NCBI GenBank assembly: GCA_050954505.1
Contig: JBPBPY010000072.1
Coordinates: 1-29,943 of the forward strand
Direction: 5' to 3'
DNA length: 29,943 nucleotides
Source of the DNA: JAQGMO01 sp050954505
GTDB lineage: Bacteria > Pseudomonadota > Gammaproteobacteria > Burkholderiales > Burkholderiaceae_D
Part shown: in pieces, positions 1-7,472 of the stretch
How the letters are laid out: each line of letters opens with the position of its first letter
Position numbering within the stretch: position 1 is the stretch's first letter
Notes under the pieces: model-generated
The model's input: only the letters and a program-made list of their open reading frames with translations
The model's database searches: none
Told to the model about the DNA's origin: nothing
Program-made: the position numbers and the translations under genes

Positions 1-1
1 C

Positions 2-2749
2 GGCAAGTTGCGGATCTATTTTGGCGCCTCGGCCGGTGTCGGCAAGACCTATGCAATGCTGGCGGCGGCCCATAAGCTGCAGGCCGAGGGCCTTGCGCTC
101 CTGGTCGGCGTGGTTGAAACCCACGGCCGCAATGACACCATGGCCATGGCTGCCGGCTTGCCGCTGCTGCCGGCAAAACAGACCGAGCACCGCGGCACGC
201 TGCTGCGCGAATTCGATCTCGACGCGGCACTGGCCGCTGCGCCGCCGCTGATCCTGATGGATGAACTGGCGCATTCGAATGCACCCGGGTCGCGCCATCC
301 GAAACGCTGGCAGGATGTGGAGGAATTGCTCGCCGCCGGCATCGACGTCTTCACCACCGTCAATGTCCAGCATCTCGACAGCCTCAACGATGTGGTTGGC
401 GGCATCACCGGCGTGCGCGTCGGTGAAACCGTGCCGGACACGGTATTCGACGCCGCCGATGAAGTGGTGCTGGTCGACATTCCAGCCGATGAATTGCTCG
501 AACGTCTCAACAGCGGCAAGGTCTATCAGGCGCAGCAGGCGCAGCGCGCAGCAGAAAATTTTTTCCGCAAGGGCAATCTGATTGCCTTGCGTGAGCTGGC
601 CCTGCGCCGGACTGCCGACCGCATCGAAGACGATGTGCGCGCCTACCGGGTGGAAAAATCGATAGATGGCATCTGGAAGACCGGCGCCTCGCTGCTGGCC
701 TGTGTCGGTGCACGCGCAGGGGCCGAGCATGTGGTGCGCAGTGCCGCCAGGCTGGCCGGGCAACTGGGCACGCAGTGGCATGCCGTGTATGTCGAGACAC
801 CTGCCTTGCAGCGCCTGCCGGTTGCCGAGCGCGAGCGCATCCTGGGGACATTAAAGCTGGCAGCCGGGCTTGGTGCTGTCACGGCAGTGCTGTCCGGACC
901 GGATGTGGCGCAGGCCACCGTCGACTATGCGCGCAGCCACAACCTCTCGAAAATCGTTCTCGGCCGCGCCCGTTCGGCCTGGCCCTGGCGTCCGAGCAAC
1001 GCCAGGCGCATTGCCGCCCTGGCGCCGGAGCAGGACCTGGTGGAAATCGGCATGGCTTCCATGGCCGCCGCGCCGCGCCCGGGCACCCTGAATGCTGGCG
1101 AAGTGGCCGGCCAATCCGCGGGTCGATCTGCTGCTCAATCCGATGCTCAATCCGCTGCTCAATCCGATTCCCCGGCACGCAGCAAAACCGCTCGCCTCTA
1201 CCGCGCCTATGGCACTGCTGCCGCAGCCAGCATCGGTGCGGCACTGGCCGTCTCGCCGCTGACGGCCTGGCTGGACCTGGCCAACATCGCCATGCTGTTC
1301 TTGCTGGTGGTGGTGCTGGTGGCCATGCGCCATGGACGTGGCCCCTCGGTGCTGGCAACCTGCTGCTCGGTTGCCTGCTTCGATTTTTTCTTCGTGCCGC
1401 CGCGCTTTGATTTTGCCGTCACCGATTTCCAGTACCTGATCACGTTCATCGTCATGCTGCTGGTGGGCCTGATCATTGGCCACCTGATGTCGGACCTGCG
1501 GTTTCAAGCCCATGTAGCGGCGCATCGTGAACGGCGCGCGCGGGCGCTGTATGAATTTGCCCGCGAACTCTCCGGGGCCTTGTCGACCGGGCAGATCTTC
1601 GAGTCCACCCGCACCGTGATCCAAAGCGCATTTCGGGCGCGTGCAACGCTGCTCACACCCGACCAGGACGGGCGCTTGAGCCTGGCGACGGATGACGCGC
1701 TGCCGGCGCAGGCTGACGCCGGCCCGGCACCGCTGGCAGTCGACCTGGGTGTGGCCCAATGGGCATTCGACCGCGCGCGCAATGCCGGCCTTGGCACCGA
1801 CACCTTGCCATCGAGCCCGGTCTTCTACCTGCCGCTGGTAGCCCCCATGCGCACGCGCGGCGTGCTGGCCATCGAACCGGAACAGCGGCGCTGGATCCTG
1901 ATCCCTGAACAGCGCCAGCAGCTCGACACCTTTGGCGCCCTGGCCGCCATTGCGCTGGAGCGGGTGCACTACATCGAGGTGGCGCAGAATGCGCTGGTGA
2001 GCATGGAGTCGGAACGTCTGCGCAACTCGCTGCTGGCAACACTGTCGCATGACTTGCGTACACCCTTGACGACACTGGTTGGCCTGTCGGAGTCGCTGGT
2101 GCGTTCGCAGCCGGCGCTGGCGCCGTCGCAGGTCGAGCTGGCCCAGGCGCTGGAAGCCGAAGCGCTGCGCATGAGCAAGCTGGTGGTCAATCTGCTCGAC
2201 ATGGCGCGCATTGAAAGCGGCCAGGTCAGGTTCAACCTGCAGTGGCAATCGGTGGAAGAGGTGGTGGGCAGCGCATTGCGGGACACGGCCGCCGCGCTCA
2301 GGAACCATCATGCATCGACGCAGTTGCCGCACGACTTGCCGTTGGTGCGCTACGACGCCATCCTGATCGAGCGCGTGCTGTGCAACCTGCTCGAAAACGC
2401 TGCCAAGTACACGCCGGCAGGATCGGCAATCACGGTCTCGGCCCAGGTCCACGGCAGCTGGCTGTGGCTCACCGTTGCCGACGATGGACCTGGCCTGCCG
2501 GCCGGGCGCGAAGAAGCGCTGTTCGAGAAATTCACCCGCGGCGAACATGAATCGGCTACCTCCGGCGTGGGACTGGGGCTGGCAATTTGCCGCGCCATCG
2601 TCACCGCGCATGGCGGCACCATCACTGCCCAGCGCCAGACGCAAGGGGGCGCGGCCTTCGTCATTGCCCTGCCGCTGGGAACGCCGCCGCCCATGCCGGA
2701 GCCGGAAGCCGAGCCGCATCCGGAACCAGACCTGTTGCCCGAAAGCTGA
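2..2749 (+). CDS. kdpD: Sensor histidine kinase KdpD, 5' end cut off by the window
   Basis: Membrane sensor kinase that, with KdpE, controls the high-affinity K+ pump KdpFABC. The open frame runs in from the left edge: residues GKLRIYFGASAGVGKT precede any plausible start, so a short N-terminal piece is missing. Visible in order are the KdpD N-terminal ATP-binding domain with Walker A GASAGVGKT at the very start, a Walker-B-like LILMDELAH, a universal-stress-protein-like domain (about residues 225-345 of the visible part), hydrophobic DUF4118 membrane segments (about 405-500), a GAF-like region, the HisKA box with ATLSHDLRTP (His near visible residue 681), and HATPase motifs NLLENAAKYTP, DDGPGLP and GVGLGLAI. 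A low-complexity Ala/Gln/Ser/Asp linker (about 368-392) separates the USP and membrane domains and is encoded by a 12-bp repeat. The tail is Pro/Glu rich. kdpE follows after 2 nt, so the two genes are one operon; kdpABC presumably lies to the left. Confidence 0.97.
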   Translation, partial: GKLRIYFGASAGVGKTYAMLAAAHKLQAEGLALLVGVVETHGRNDTMAMAAGLPLLPAKQTEHRGTLLREFDLDAALAAAPPLILMDELAHSNAPGSRHPKRWQDVEELLAAGIDVFTTVNVQHLDSLNDVVGGITGVRVGETVPDTVFDAADEVVLVDIPADELLERLNSGKVYQAQQAQRAAENFFRKGNLIALRELALRRTADRIEDDVRAYRVEKSIDGIWKTGASLLACVGARAGAEHVVRSAARLAGQLGTQWHAVYVETPALQRLPVAERERILGTLKLAAGLGAVTAVLSGPDVAQATVDYARSHNLSKIVLGRARSAWPWRPSNARRIAALAPEQDLVEIGMASMAAAPRPGTLNAGEVAGQSAGRSAAQSDAQSAAQSDSPARSKTARLYRAYGTAAAASIGAALAVSPLTAWLDLANIAMLFLLVVVLVAMRHGRGPSVLATCCSVACFDFFFVPPRFDFAVTDFQYLITFIVMLLVGLIIGHLMSDLRFQAHVAAHRERRARALYEFARELSGALSTGQIFESTRTVIQSAFRARATLLTPDQDGRLSLATDDALPAQADAGPAPLAVDLGVAQWAFDRARNAGLGTDTLPSSPVFYLPLVAPMRTRGVLAIEPEQRRWILIPEQRQQLDTFGALAAIALERVHYIEVAQNALVSMESERLRNSLLATLSHDLRTPLTTLVGLSESLVRSQPALAPSQVELAQALEAEALRMSKLVVNLLDMARIESGQVRFNLQWQSVEEVVGSALRDTAAALRNHHASTQLPHDLPLVRYDAILIERVLCNLLENAAKYTPAGSAITVSAQVHGSWLWLTVADDGPGLPAGREEALFEKFTRGEHESATSGVGLGLAICRAIVTAHGGTITAQRQTQGGAAFVIALPLGTPPPMPEPEAEPHPEPDLLPES
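1130..1165 (+). repeat. Three 12-bp in-frame tandem repeats inside kdpD
   Basis: Units GCTGCTCAATCC, GATGCTCAATCC and GCTGCTCAATCC lie head to tail and encode AAQS-DAQS-AAQS in the linker between the USP-like domain and the first membrane segment of KdpD. The unit length is a multiple of three, so copy-number change alters linker length without breaking the frame. Confidence 0.85.
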
Positions 2750-2751
2750 CC

Positions 2752-3465
2752 ATGCATGACACTCCTCCTATCGCCCTGCTGGTGGAAGACGAGCCACAGA
2801 TCCGCCGATTCGTGCGCGCCGCGCTGGAACAGGAAGGCTGGCAAACGCTGGAAGCCGGCACGCTGCAGCGCGGCCTGATCGATGCCGGTACCCGCAACCC
2901 GGACTTGATCATCCTCGATCTTGGTTTGCCCGACGGCGACGGCGTGGAATTCATCACCGACCTGCGCCGCTGGTCCACCATTCCGGTGGTGGTGCTGTCG
3001 GCGCGCGAAAGCGAGAGCGACAAGATCCGCGCGCTCGACGCCGGCGCCGACGACTATCTCACCAAGCCATTCGGCACCGGTGAGTTGCTGGCGCGGGTGC
3101 GCGCCACATTGCGCCGCCAGCGCCAGAGCGTGGCCGATGAAAATGGCGCCGCCAGTTTTGGCGATGTGGTCGTCAACCTGCGCGACCGCCTGGTAACCAA
3201 GGCAGGCCAGGCGGTACGCCTGACCCCGACCGAATACCGCCTGCTAGCCGTGCTGGTTGGCCAGGCCGGACGCGTGGTCACCAATCCCCAATTGCTGCGC
3301 GCGGTCTGGGGCCCGACGCAAACCGAAAACGGCCACTACCTGCGCATCTACATGGGACATTTGCGCCACAAGCTCGAAGACGACCCGGCACAGCCGCGTT
3401 ACCTGGTTACCGAGACTGCAGTGGGATACCGCTTGTTCCTCAATCCGGGCAGCACCAGGTCCTGA
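2752..3465 (+). CDS. kdpE: Response regulator KdpE
   Basis: OmpR/PhoB-type response regulator of 237 residues, the cognate partner of KdpD. The receiver domain (about 1-120) has the acidic pair E12/D13, phospho-acceptor D56 (LIILDLGLPDGDG), S83 and K105 (YLTKPFG). The C-terminal winged helix (about 135-232) contains RLTPTEYRLLAVLV and the HLRHKLEDDP...TETAVGYRL recognition segment. ATG 2752 is chosen because it lies 2 nt after the kdpD stop and gives the standard family N-terminus (TPPIALLVEDEPQIRR). An open frame continues 55 codons upstream inside kdpD but has no homologous sequence. Length and motifs are typical of the family and nothing looks broken. Translation is probably coupled to kdpD because no strong Shine-Dalgarno is visible. 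Confidence 0.97.
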   Translation: MHDTPPIALLVEDEPQIRRFVRAALEQEGWQTLEAGTLQRGLIDAGTRNPDLIILDLGLPDGDGVEFITDLRRWSTIPVVVLSARESESDKIRALDAGADDYLTKPFGTGELLARVRATLRRQRQSVADENGAASFGDVVVNLRDRLVTKAGQAVRLTPTEYRLLAVLVGQAGRVVTNPQLLRAVWGPTQTENGHYLRIYMGHLRHKLEDDPAQPRYLVTETAVGYRLFLNPGSTRS

Positions 3466-3630
3466 GACTGGCCGCCTCGCTGGCCTGGCATGCAACAAGG
3501 TTTGCCTGGCAGAGACAGCATGATCAACAAGACTTGCGCGGGGTACAGCTGCTGGTGGAAAACCGCGCCGCCTCATGCAGCGTTGCCCATGACGCGCGGT
3601 TGGCAAAATAGCCGGCGACCAACGGATGTG

Positions 3631-3712
3631 GGAACCAACGCTGGTTGGCTGTTACCCAAATAAGGTAATTCCGACGCATCAAGTGATCAACTGCATTTCA
3701 TCAGTAGTTACC
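3631..3712 (+). promoter_or_regulatory. Possible degenerate hrp-like promoter and TTACC inverted repeat before the ankyrin gene
   Basis: In the 279-bp gap between kdpE and the ankyrin gene there is a perfect GGAACC at 3631-3636, identical to the HrpL -35 element. At the expected distance downstream there is no CCACNNA; the closest is ACCCAAA at a 17-nt spacing. Nearby, TTACC-N7-GGTAA (3652-3668) is a perfect 5-bp inverted repeat, and GTTACC recurs at 3707-3712. The -35 element fits the HrpL boxes found at the other two large genes, but the -10 is poor, so HrpL control of this gene is only suggested. Confidence 0.3.
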
Positions 3713-3744
3713 TTCATTTCGCCAGCATTTTTGGGAATCTCATC

Positions 3745-6072
3745 ATGGATATCAAAAAAGATGCATCGTCACTCGAGCGTGCGGCCGCAAGCTGGCGTGT
3801 TGGCACAGTGCCTTTGAACGCCGGCATTGCAGAGAAGGTCCAAAAACACGCAGAAAAACCGCAGCTGTTATCGCGTTGCCAGTCCAAACCAGATCCTGAT
3901 TTCCCTGAAAATGGGTCGGCCCATGAAAGCGGTTGCGAAGAGCTGGACATGCTTGAGCTGCGTGTGCAGCAGTTGCTGGCCGAGTCCTCAAGCAAGCCAG
4001 CGCTGCACAGCGGCCGCGGCCCCGGCCCCGGCAAGTTGCGCCGGCCATCGGACAGCGCTTTGCAGAGGCAATCGCCTGCGCCAGCTGCACCGGCTTCACC
4101 CGTTGCTTTGCCCAAGGTATTGATGAAACGGCGCGAATTTTCTCTTGCCCGGTCAAGGACCCTCGACAAGGCCGCGCTGGCCAAGGTCCCCGTGCCGACA
4201 CTCCAACGGGCGGTACGCAACAATAATCTCGAGCAGGCAGATGCATTGATCAACAGGGAAATCGACGGCGACCCGACCTGGAAGATGACGCTGGCACCGC
4301 TGTTGATCAGTGCAATCCTGTCGGGGCATCGCGAGATGGCAATGCTGTTGATCGAACGTGGCGCTTATCTCGGTCCGCTCATGAATCAACAATGCTCAGC
4401 CCTGCACATTGCCACTGCCGACGGCGACGAAGACATCGTCGCCGCTTTGCTCGCGGCAAAAGCCGATGTGAATGCGGCAGACGCTGGTGGAAAAACGCCG
4501 TTGATGTACGCCGGTGAGCACGGCAACATGAAACTGGTGCATTGCCTGCTCGAACAGGGTGCCGCGATTGACCAGGCCAATTTCGACCAGCATACTGCCT
4601 TGTACCTTGCCGTGGCCAAGCGCCGGCACGATGTCGTTGCACTTTTGCTCAGCAGGGGCGCCAGGGTCGAAGACCCTCATCACAATTTCAAGCCGGCTCT
4701 CTGCGCTGCAGTGCTGGCCAGCGACGCGCGTTTGATCGACATGCTGGTCGAACACGGCAACGCAACCATCCATTTTGTGCAGCCCGATGGAACGACTGCA
4801 TTGGCTATAGCGGTGCGCAACAAGGCGGTGCATTTCTCCATCCTCGAAATGCTGTCCAAACGCACGCAGCCCTATCTGCATACACTCGACTTCAAGGACC
4901 GATACCCCCTGAACCTGGCCATCATGTATCGTTCAGACCGGGTATTCTCGCGCCTTAGGGCGGACTGCTGGAGTATCGGATACAGCAATGAAGTCTGCGA
5001 TTTTCCTTTGTCGGTCGCAGCAAAGTATTGCAGGTTGGAGATAATGCGGACATTGCTGGAGTGGGGTGCCCGCTACCGGGCTTGCAAGAGCGATGGCATC
5101 ACCGCATTGAGTGTTGCGATACGCGCCGGCAGTCTGCCAGCGGTCAATCTACTGCTTGATGCCGGCGCTGACATGGATGTCAAGGATGCCCAGCAGAAAA
5201 CCCCGCTGATACATGCATTCGAACACGGAGAAAATCGTGCCAACGTCGTTGACTTGCTGATCTACAGGGCATCCAGGGAACCGGATCCAGAGCGCAAAAT
5301 CGACATGCGTGACTTGCAGAAAAGCGCATTCGGGTTTCTCGATGAATTGGCTGCCTTGACTGCAAACGAACTGGCAACGCAGTTGAAATCCAGAGCTCTT
5401 GCACATCAATATGTGAAAAAACTTTGCCTGAACAATGGCATAAGCAATCTGGCGGCCACGGCACTGGTCAATGAATTGCAGCAGTTGCCGGCATTCTGGA
5501 ACAGGTTGGGTGGAACTGCTGCTGCAAGAAAGGAAGATGATTTTTTGCAGATGGACAGGCAAAAGGAAATGCTGTTTTACCATATCCTTGCGCGAAGCGG
5601 GTTTTTGCACCAGCACGTCATGCAAGCCGATGAAACAGAAGACTATTATCGTGGCACACGCTTCCAGCAGCATCAAGGAGGCTTGCCGCAAAAATGGAGC
5701 TGGCCACTCTCGCGCATCGCCTTGGCGCATTGCCAAGCCCTGATCGATCTCGGCGTCGCTGCCGTCAACGCGAGCATGGAATTGCTGCAGTCGTACCTGC
5801 TCGCGTTGACTGAAACCAGTCCTGCACAGCTCGGTGCCTGCCTGAGAAGCACCATCGGTTTGCATGAGCAAGTGGTACAGCTGGTGCTGGCAGCGAACAG
5901 TCTTGCAAAACCCGGGCCCTTGCAGCTGCGTTCGTTCGCCGATCAATTCCTTGCCAGCCTGGAGTCGCCGGCACTGGCCACGCTGCTGGAAGGATTCGAC
6001 GATCGGGAAAACCACTTGGTGATGATGCAGATCGAGGCCGTGCGCGAGATCTGTCTCGGTCTGGGCCGCTGA
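3745..6072 (+). CDS. Ankyrin-repeat protein, candidate type III effector
   Basis: Protein of 775 residues. ATG 3745 has GGGA eight bases upstream. There is no signal peptide; the first ~140 residues are Ser/Ala/Pro rich and low in structure, which is common in type III secreted proteins. From about 155 to 515 run ankyrin repeats, clearest near 215-320 (SALHIATADGDEDIVAALLAA, TPLMYAGEHGNMKLVHCLLEQ, TALYLAVAKRRHDVVALLLSR) and near 445-490 (ALSVAIRAGSLPAVNLLLDAGAD). The C-terminal ~260 residues are predicted helical from composition and match no family I recognise. Ankyrin arrays bind proteins, so a host-protein target is plausible if it is secreted. The neighbours include two other large proteins with hrp-box-like promoters; this gene has only the GGAACC half. 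It could also be a cytoplasmic ankyrin protein unrelated to secretion. Confidence 0.8.
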   Translation: MDIKKDASSLERAAASWRVGTVPLNAGIAEKVQKHAEKPQLLSRCQSKPDPDFPENGSAHESGCEELDMLELRVQQLLAESSSKPALHSGRGPGPGKLRRPSDSALQRQSPAPAAPASPVALPKVLMKRREFSLARSRTLDKAALAKVPVPTLQRAVRNNNLEQADALINREIDGDPTWKMTLAPLLISAILSGHREMAMLLIERGAYLGPLMNQQCSALHIATADGDEDIVAALLAAKADVNAADAGGKTPLMYAGEHGNMKLVHCLLEQGAAIDQANFDQHTALYLAVAKRRHDVVALLLSRGARVEDPHHNFKPALCAAVLASDARLIDMLVEHGNATIHFVQPDGTTALAIAVRNKAVHFSILEMLSKRTQPYLHTLDFKDRYPLNLAIMYRSDRVFSRLRADCWSIGYSNEVCDFPLSVAAKYCRLEIMRTLLEWGARYRACKSDGITALSVAIRAGSLPAVNLLLDAGADMDVKDAQQKTPLIHAFEHGENRANVVDLLIYRASREPDPERKIDMRDLQKSAFGFLDELAALTANELATQLKSRALAHQYVKKLCLNNGISNLAATALVNELQQLPAFWNRLGGTAAARKEDDFLQMDRQKEMLFYHILARSGFLHQHVMQADETEDYYRGTRFQQHQGGLPQKWSWPLSRIALAHCQALIDLGVAAVNASMELLQSYLLALTETSPAQLGACLRSTIGLHEQVVQLVLAANSLAKPGPLQLRSFADQFLASLESPALATLLEGFDDRENHLVMMQIEAVREICLGLGR

Positions 6073-6076
6073 GCCT

Positions 6077-6176
6077 GAGCGGCACGCTTGCAACATGAAT
6101 GGCACGTTTTCAACATGAGCCGCTCGTTTGCAACATGATCGGCACGTGTGCAACACGAGCGGCACGTTTGCAACCC
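6077..6176. repeat. Five head-to-tail 20-bp direct repeats
   Basis: Five exactly phased 20-bp units begin at 6077, 6097, 6117, 6137 and 6157, starting 4 bp after the ankyrin gene stop. The consensus is GAGCGGCACGTTTGCAACAT, and each unit differs from it at no more than a few positions. There are no spacers, so it is not a CRISPR array. The 20-bp period is not a multiple of three, arguing against a coding repeat. A two-helical-turn period suits an array of protein-binding sites (iteron-like or operator-like). The end of an IS21-type element, which carries multiple terminal repeats, is another possibility; no transposase gene is present. Confidence 0.85.
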
Positions 6177-6275
6177 ACGCCAATGACAGCGTGGCAGATC
6201 ATCGGCACAACTGCCATAGAAGGAGCGCTGCGCGGTCAATACCGGGCAGCGCGAAGGACTTTCCGTGTACGTGGG

Positions 6276-7109
6276 TCAGCTTCCGAGGAATTCGATCAAA
6301 CTTTGGTTGAATTCCTTTGCATGCGACAGGTTCAAGCCGTGCGGCCCACCCTTGATCAAGTTCAGCTCGGCCCCTGCGATGCTTTCATGCGTGCGCTTGC
6401 CGCTGACTTCAAACGGCACGATGCCATCGGCGTCGCCATGGATGACCAGCGTCGGTACCGTGATCTTTGCCAGGTCCGGGCGAAAATCAGTGCGCGCGAA
6501 GGCGGCAATGCAATCGAGCGTTCCCTTTGGCGAGGCAAAGGCGGCGATGTCGGTTGCATATTGGCGCTGTGCGTCGCTGACCTGCAGCGTGCCATTGGCA
6601 GAAAAGAATTGGGTGCTGAAGTCGTCGAGGAAGGCCAGGCGGTCACCCTTGACGCCATCTTCGAACTGCTTGATGGTGGCGTCGTCCAGGCCGCCGCCAG
6701 GATTGTCGGCTGACTTGTAGAAGTAAGGCGTCACGGCGGCGGCAAATACTGCCTTGGCAATCCGGTCGCTGCCATACGCGCCCAGATAACGTGCAACTTC
6801 GCCGCCCCCCATGGAAAAGCCCACCAGTGTCACGCCAGTCAAGTCGAGATGTTCGATCAGTGCATGCAGGTCAGCGGCCAATTGGTCATAGTCATAACCG
6901 CTCCACGGTTGTGAAGACCAGCCAAAACCACGCCGGTCATAGGTAATGACGCGGTAGCCAGCCTCGACCAGCGCCGGTACCTGTGCTTCCCATGAACGCC
7001 CGCTGAGTGGCCAGCCGTGCACCAGTACCACCGGTTTGCCACTACCATGGGTTTCGTAATACAACTCCACCGGGTCATTCTTGCTCGATTCGATTGTCAG
7101 TGTCGGCAT
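6276..7109 (-). CDS. Alpha/beta hydrolase of the non-haem chloroperoxidase/arylesterase type
   Basis: Soluble 277-residue hydrolase. ATG 7109 is preceded by AAGGAG with good spacing and gives MPTLTIESS; the frame stays open 102 codons further upstream, but that stretch has no family similarity. Motifs are the oxyanion HGWPLSG (31-37), the nucleophile elbow GFSMGG with Ser99, the acid in HGDADGIVP (D228) and His257 in GGPHGLNLSH. Length and the YDRRGFGWSSQP segment match cofactor-free chloroperoxidases and related esterases or perhydrolases, whose natural substrates are mostly unknown. It has its own promoter region and faces the next large gene divergently. It lies between candidate effector genes but looks like an ordinary metabolic enzyme, with no secretion signal. 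Confidence 0.93.
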   Translation of the reverse strand: MPTLTIESSKNDPVELYYETHGSGKPVVLVHGWPLSGRSWEAQVPALVEAGYRVITYDRRGFGWSSQPWSGYDYDQLAADLHALIEHLDLTGVTLVGFSMGGGEVARYLGAYGSDRIAKAVFAAAVTPYFYKSADNPGGGLDDATIKQFEDGVKGDRLAFLDDFSTQFFSANGTLQVSDAQRQYATDIAAFASPKGTLDCIAAFARTDFRPDLAKITVPTLVIHGDADGIVPFEVSGKRTHESIAGAELNLIKGGPHGLNLSHAKEFNQSLIEFLGS

Positions 7110-7415
7110 GCAGAATCTCCTTTTTGCGTGGATCGGCGCCAATCCGGGCAGAAAGCCTCGAAGGCAAACCGATGGTTGATAAACGGGATTGACAAACAAG
7201 TGTGGCGAGATTGAAACGCCGGACTCTGATGCATCGCAATATTTCGTTGATAAGAAGATTGCGGCAGGCGTTTTGGTATTCATGTTTAACAATTGCGAAC
7301 ACTGTTTACGGGTTTTTTGCCTGTACCTTTGCCTGTCGCTGCCGATGCGGGGGCTACCGAAGTTTTCATGAAAGCAACAGCTCGATGGCTTGATGCTGCA
7401 GTCAAAAAATAGCAA
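7110..7415. other. Divergent intergenic region between the hydrolase and the large effector-like gene
   Basis: About 300 bp of comparatively AT-rich sequence. It holds the AAGGAG ribosome-binding site of the hydrolase (minus strand, just right of 7109) and leads into the hrp-box-like element at 7416-7444. Reading frames through it are open in places but have no recognisable protein. I see no RNA gene or clear sigma-70 promoter that I would defend. Confidence 0.5.
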
Positions 7416-7444
7416 GGAACTCTTCTTGCCGAAATGACCACTCA
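7416..7444 (+). promoter_or_regulatory. hrp box (HrpL-dependent promoter) before the 914-residue gene
   Basis: GGAACT (7416-7421), 16 nt, then CCACTCA (7438-7444). The HrpL consensus is GGAACC-N15/16-CCACNNA, so 10 of 11 fixed positions match and the spacing is canonical. Transcription would begin roughly at 7448-7455. The first in-frame ATG (7434) lies inside the box, so the usable start should be downstream, at ATG 7473. Confidence 0.65.
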
Positions 7445-7472
7445 GGACACCGATCCGCTTTCCTGGTGCGAC

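Noticed and set aside
851..2719. 622-codon open frame on the minus strand across kdpD
   Set aside because: Arg/Gln/His-rich shadow of a GC-rich gene with no family similarity; kdpD motifs on the plus strand are unmistakable.
6077..6176. CRISPR array
   Set aside because: The repeat units abut each other with no spacers, and no cas genes are present.
6225..6252. Terminator for the alpha/beta hydrolase (GCGCTGC/GCAGCGC)
   Set aside because: Only a 7-bp stem with a 14-nt loop and no T tract.
6099..6713. 204-codon plus-strand frame starting in the 20-bp repeat array
   Set aside because: Most of it is antisense to the alpha/beta hydrolase, whose triad and ribosome-binding site are clear; the repeat period is not a multiple of three.
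7110..7415. N-terminal extension of the alpha/beta hydrolase by 102 codons
   Set aside because: The AAGGAG before ATG 7109 and the family N-terminus fix the start; the extension has no similarity and no signal-peptide character.
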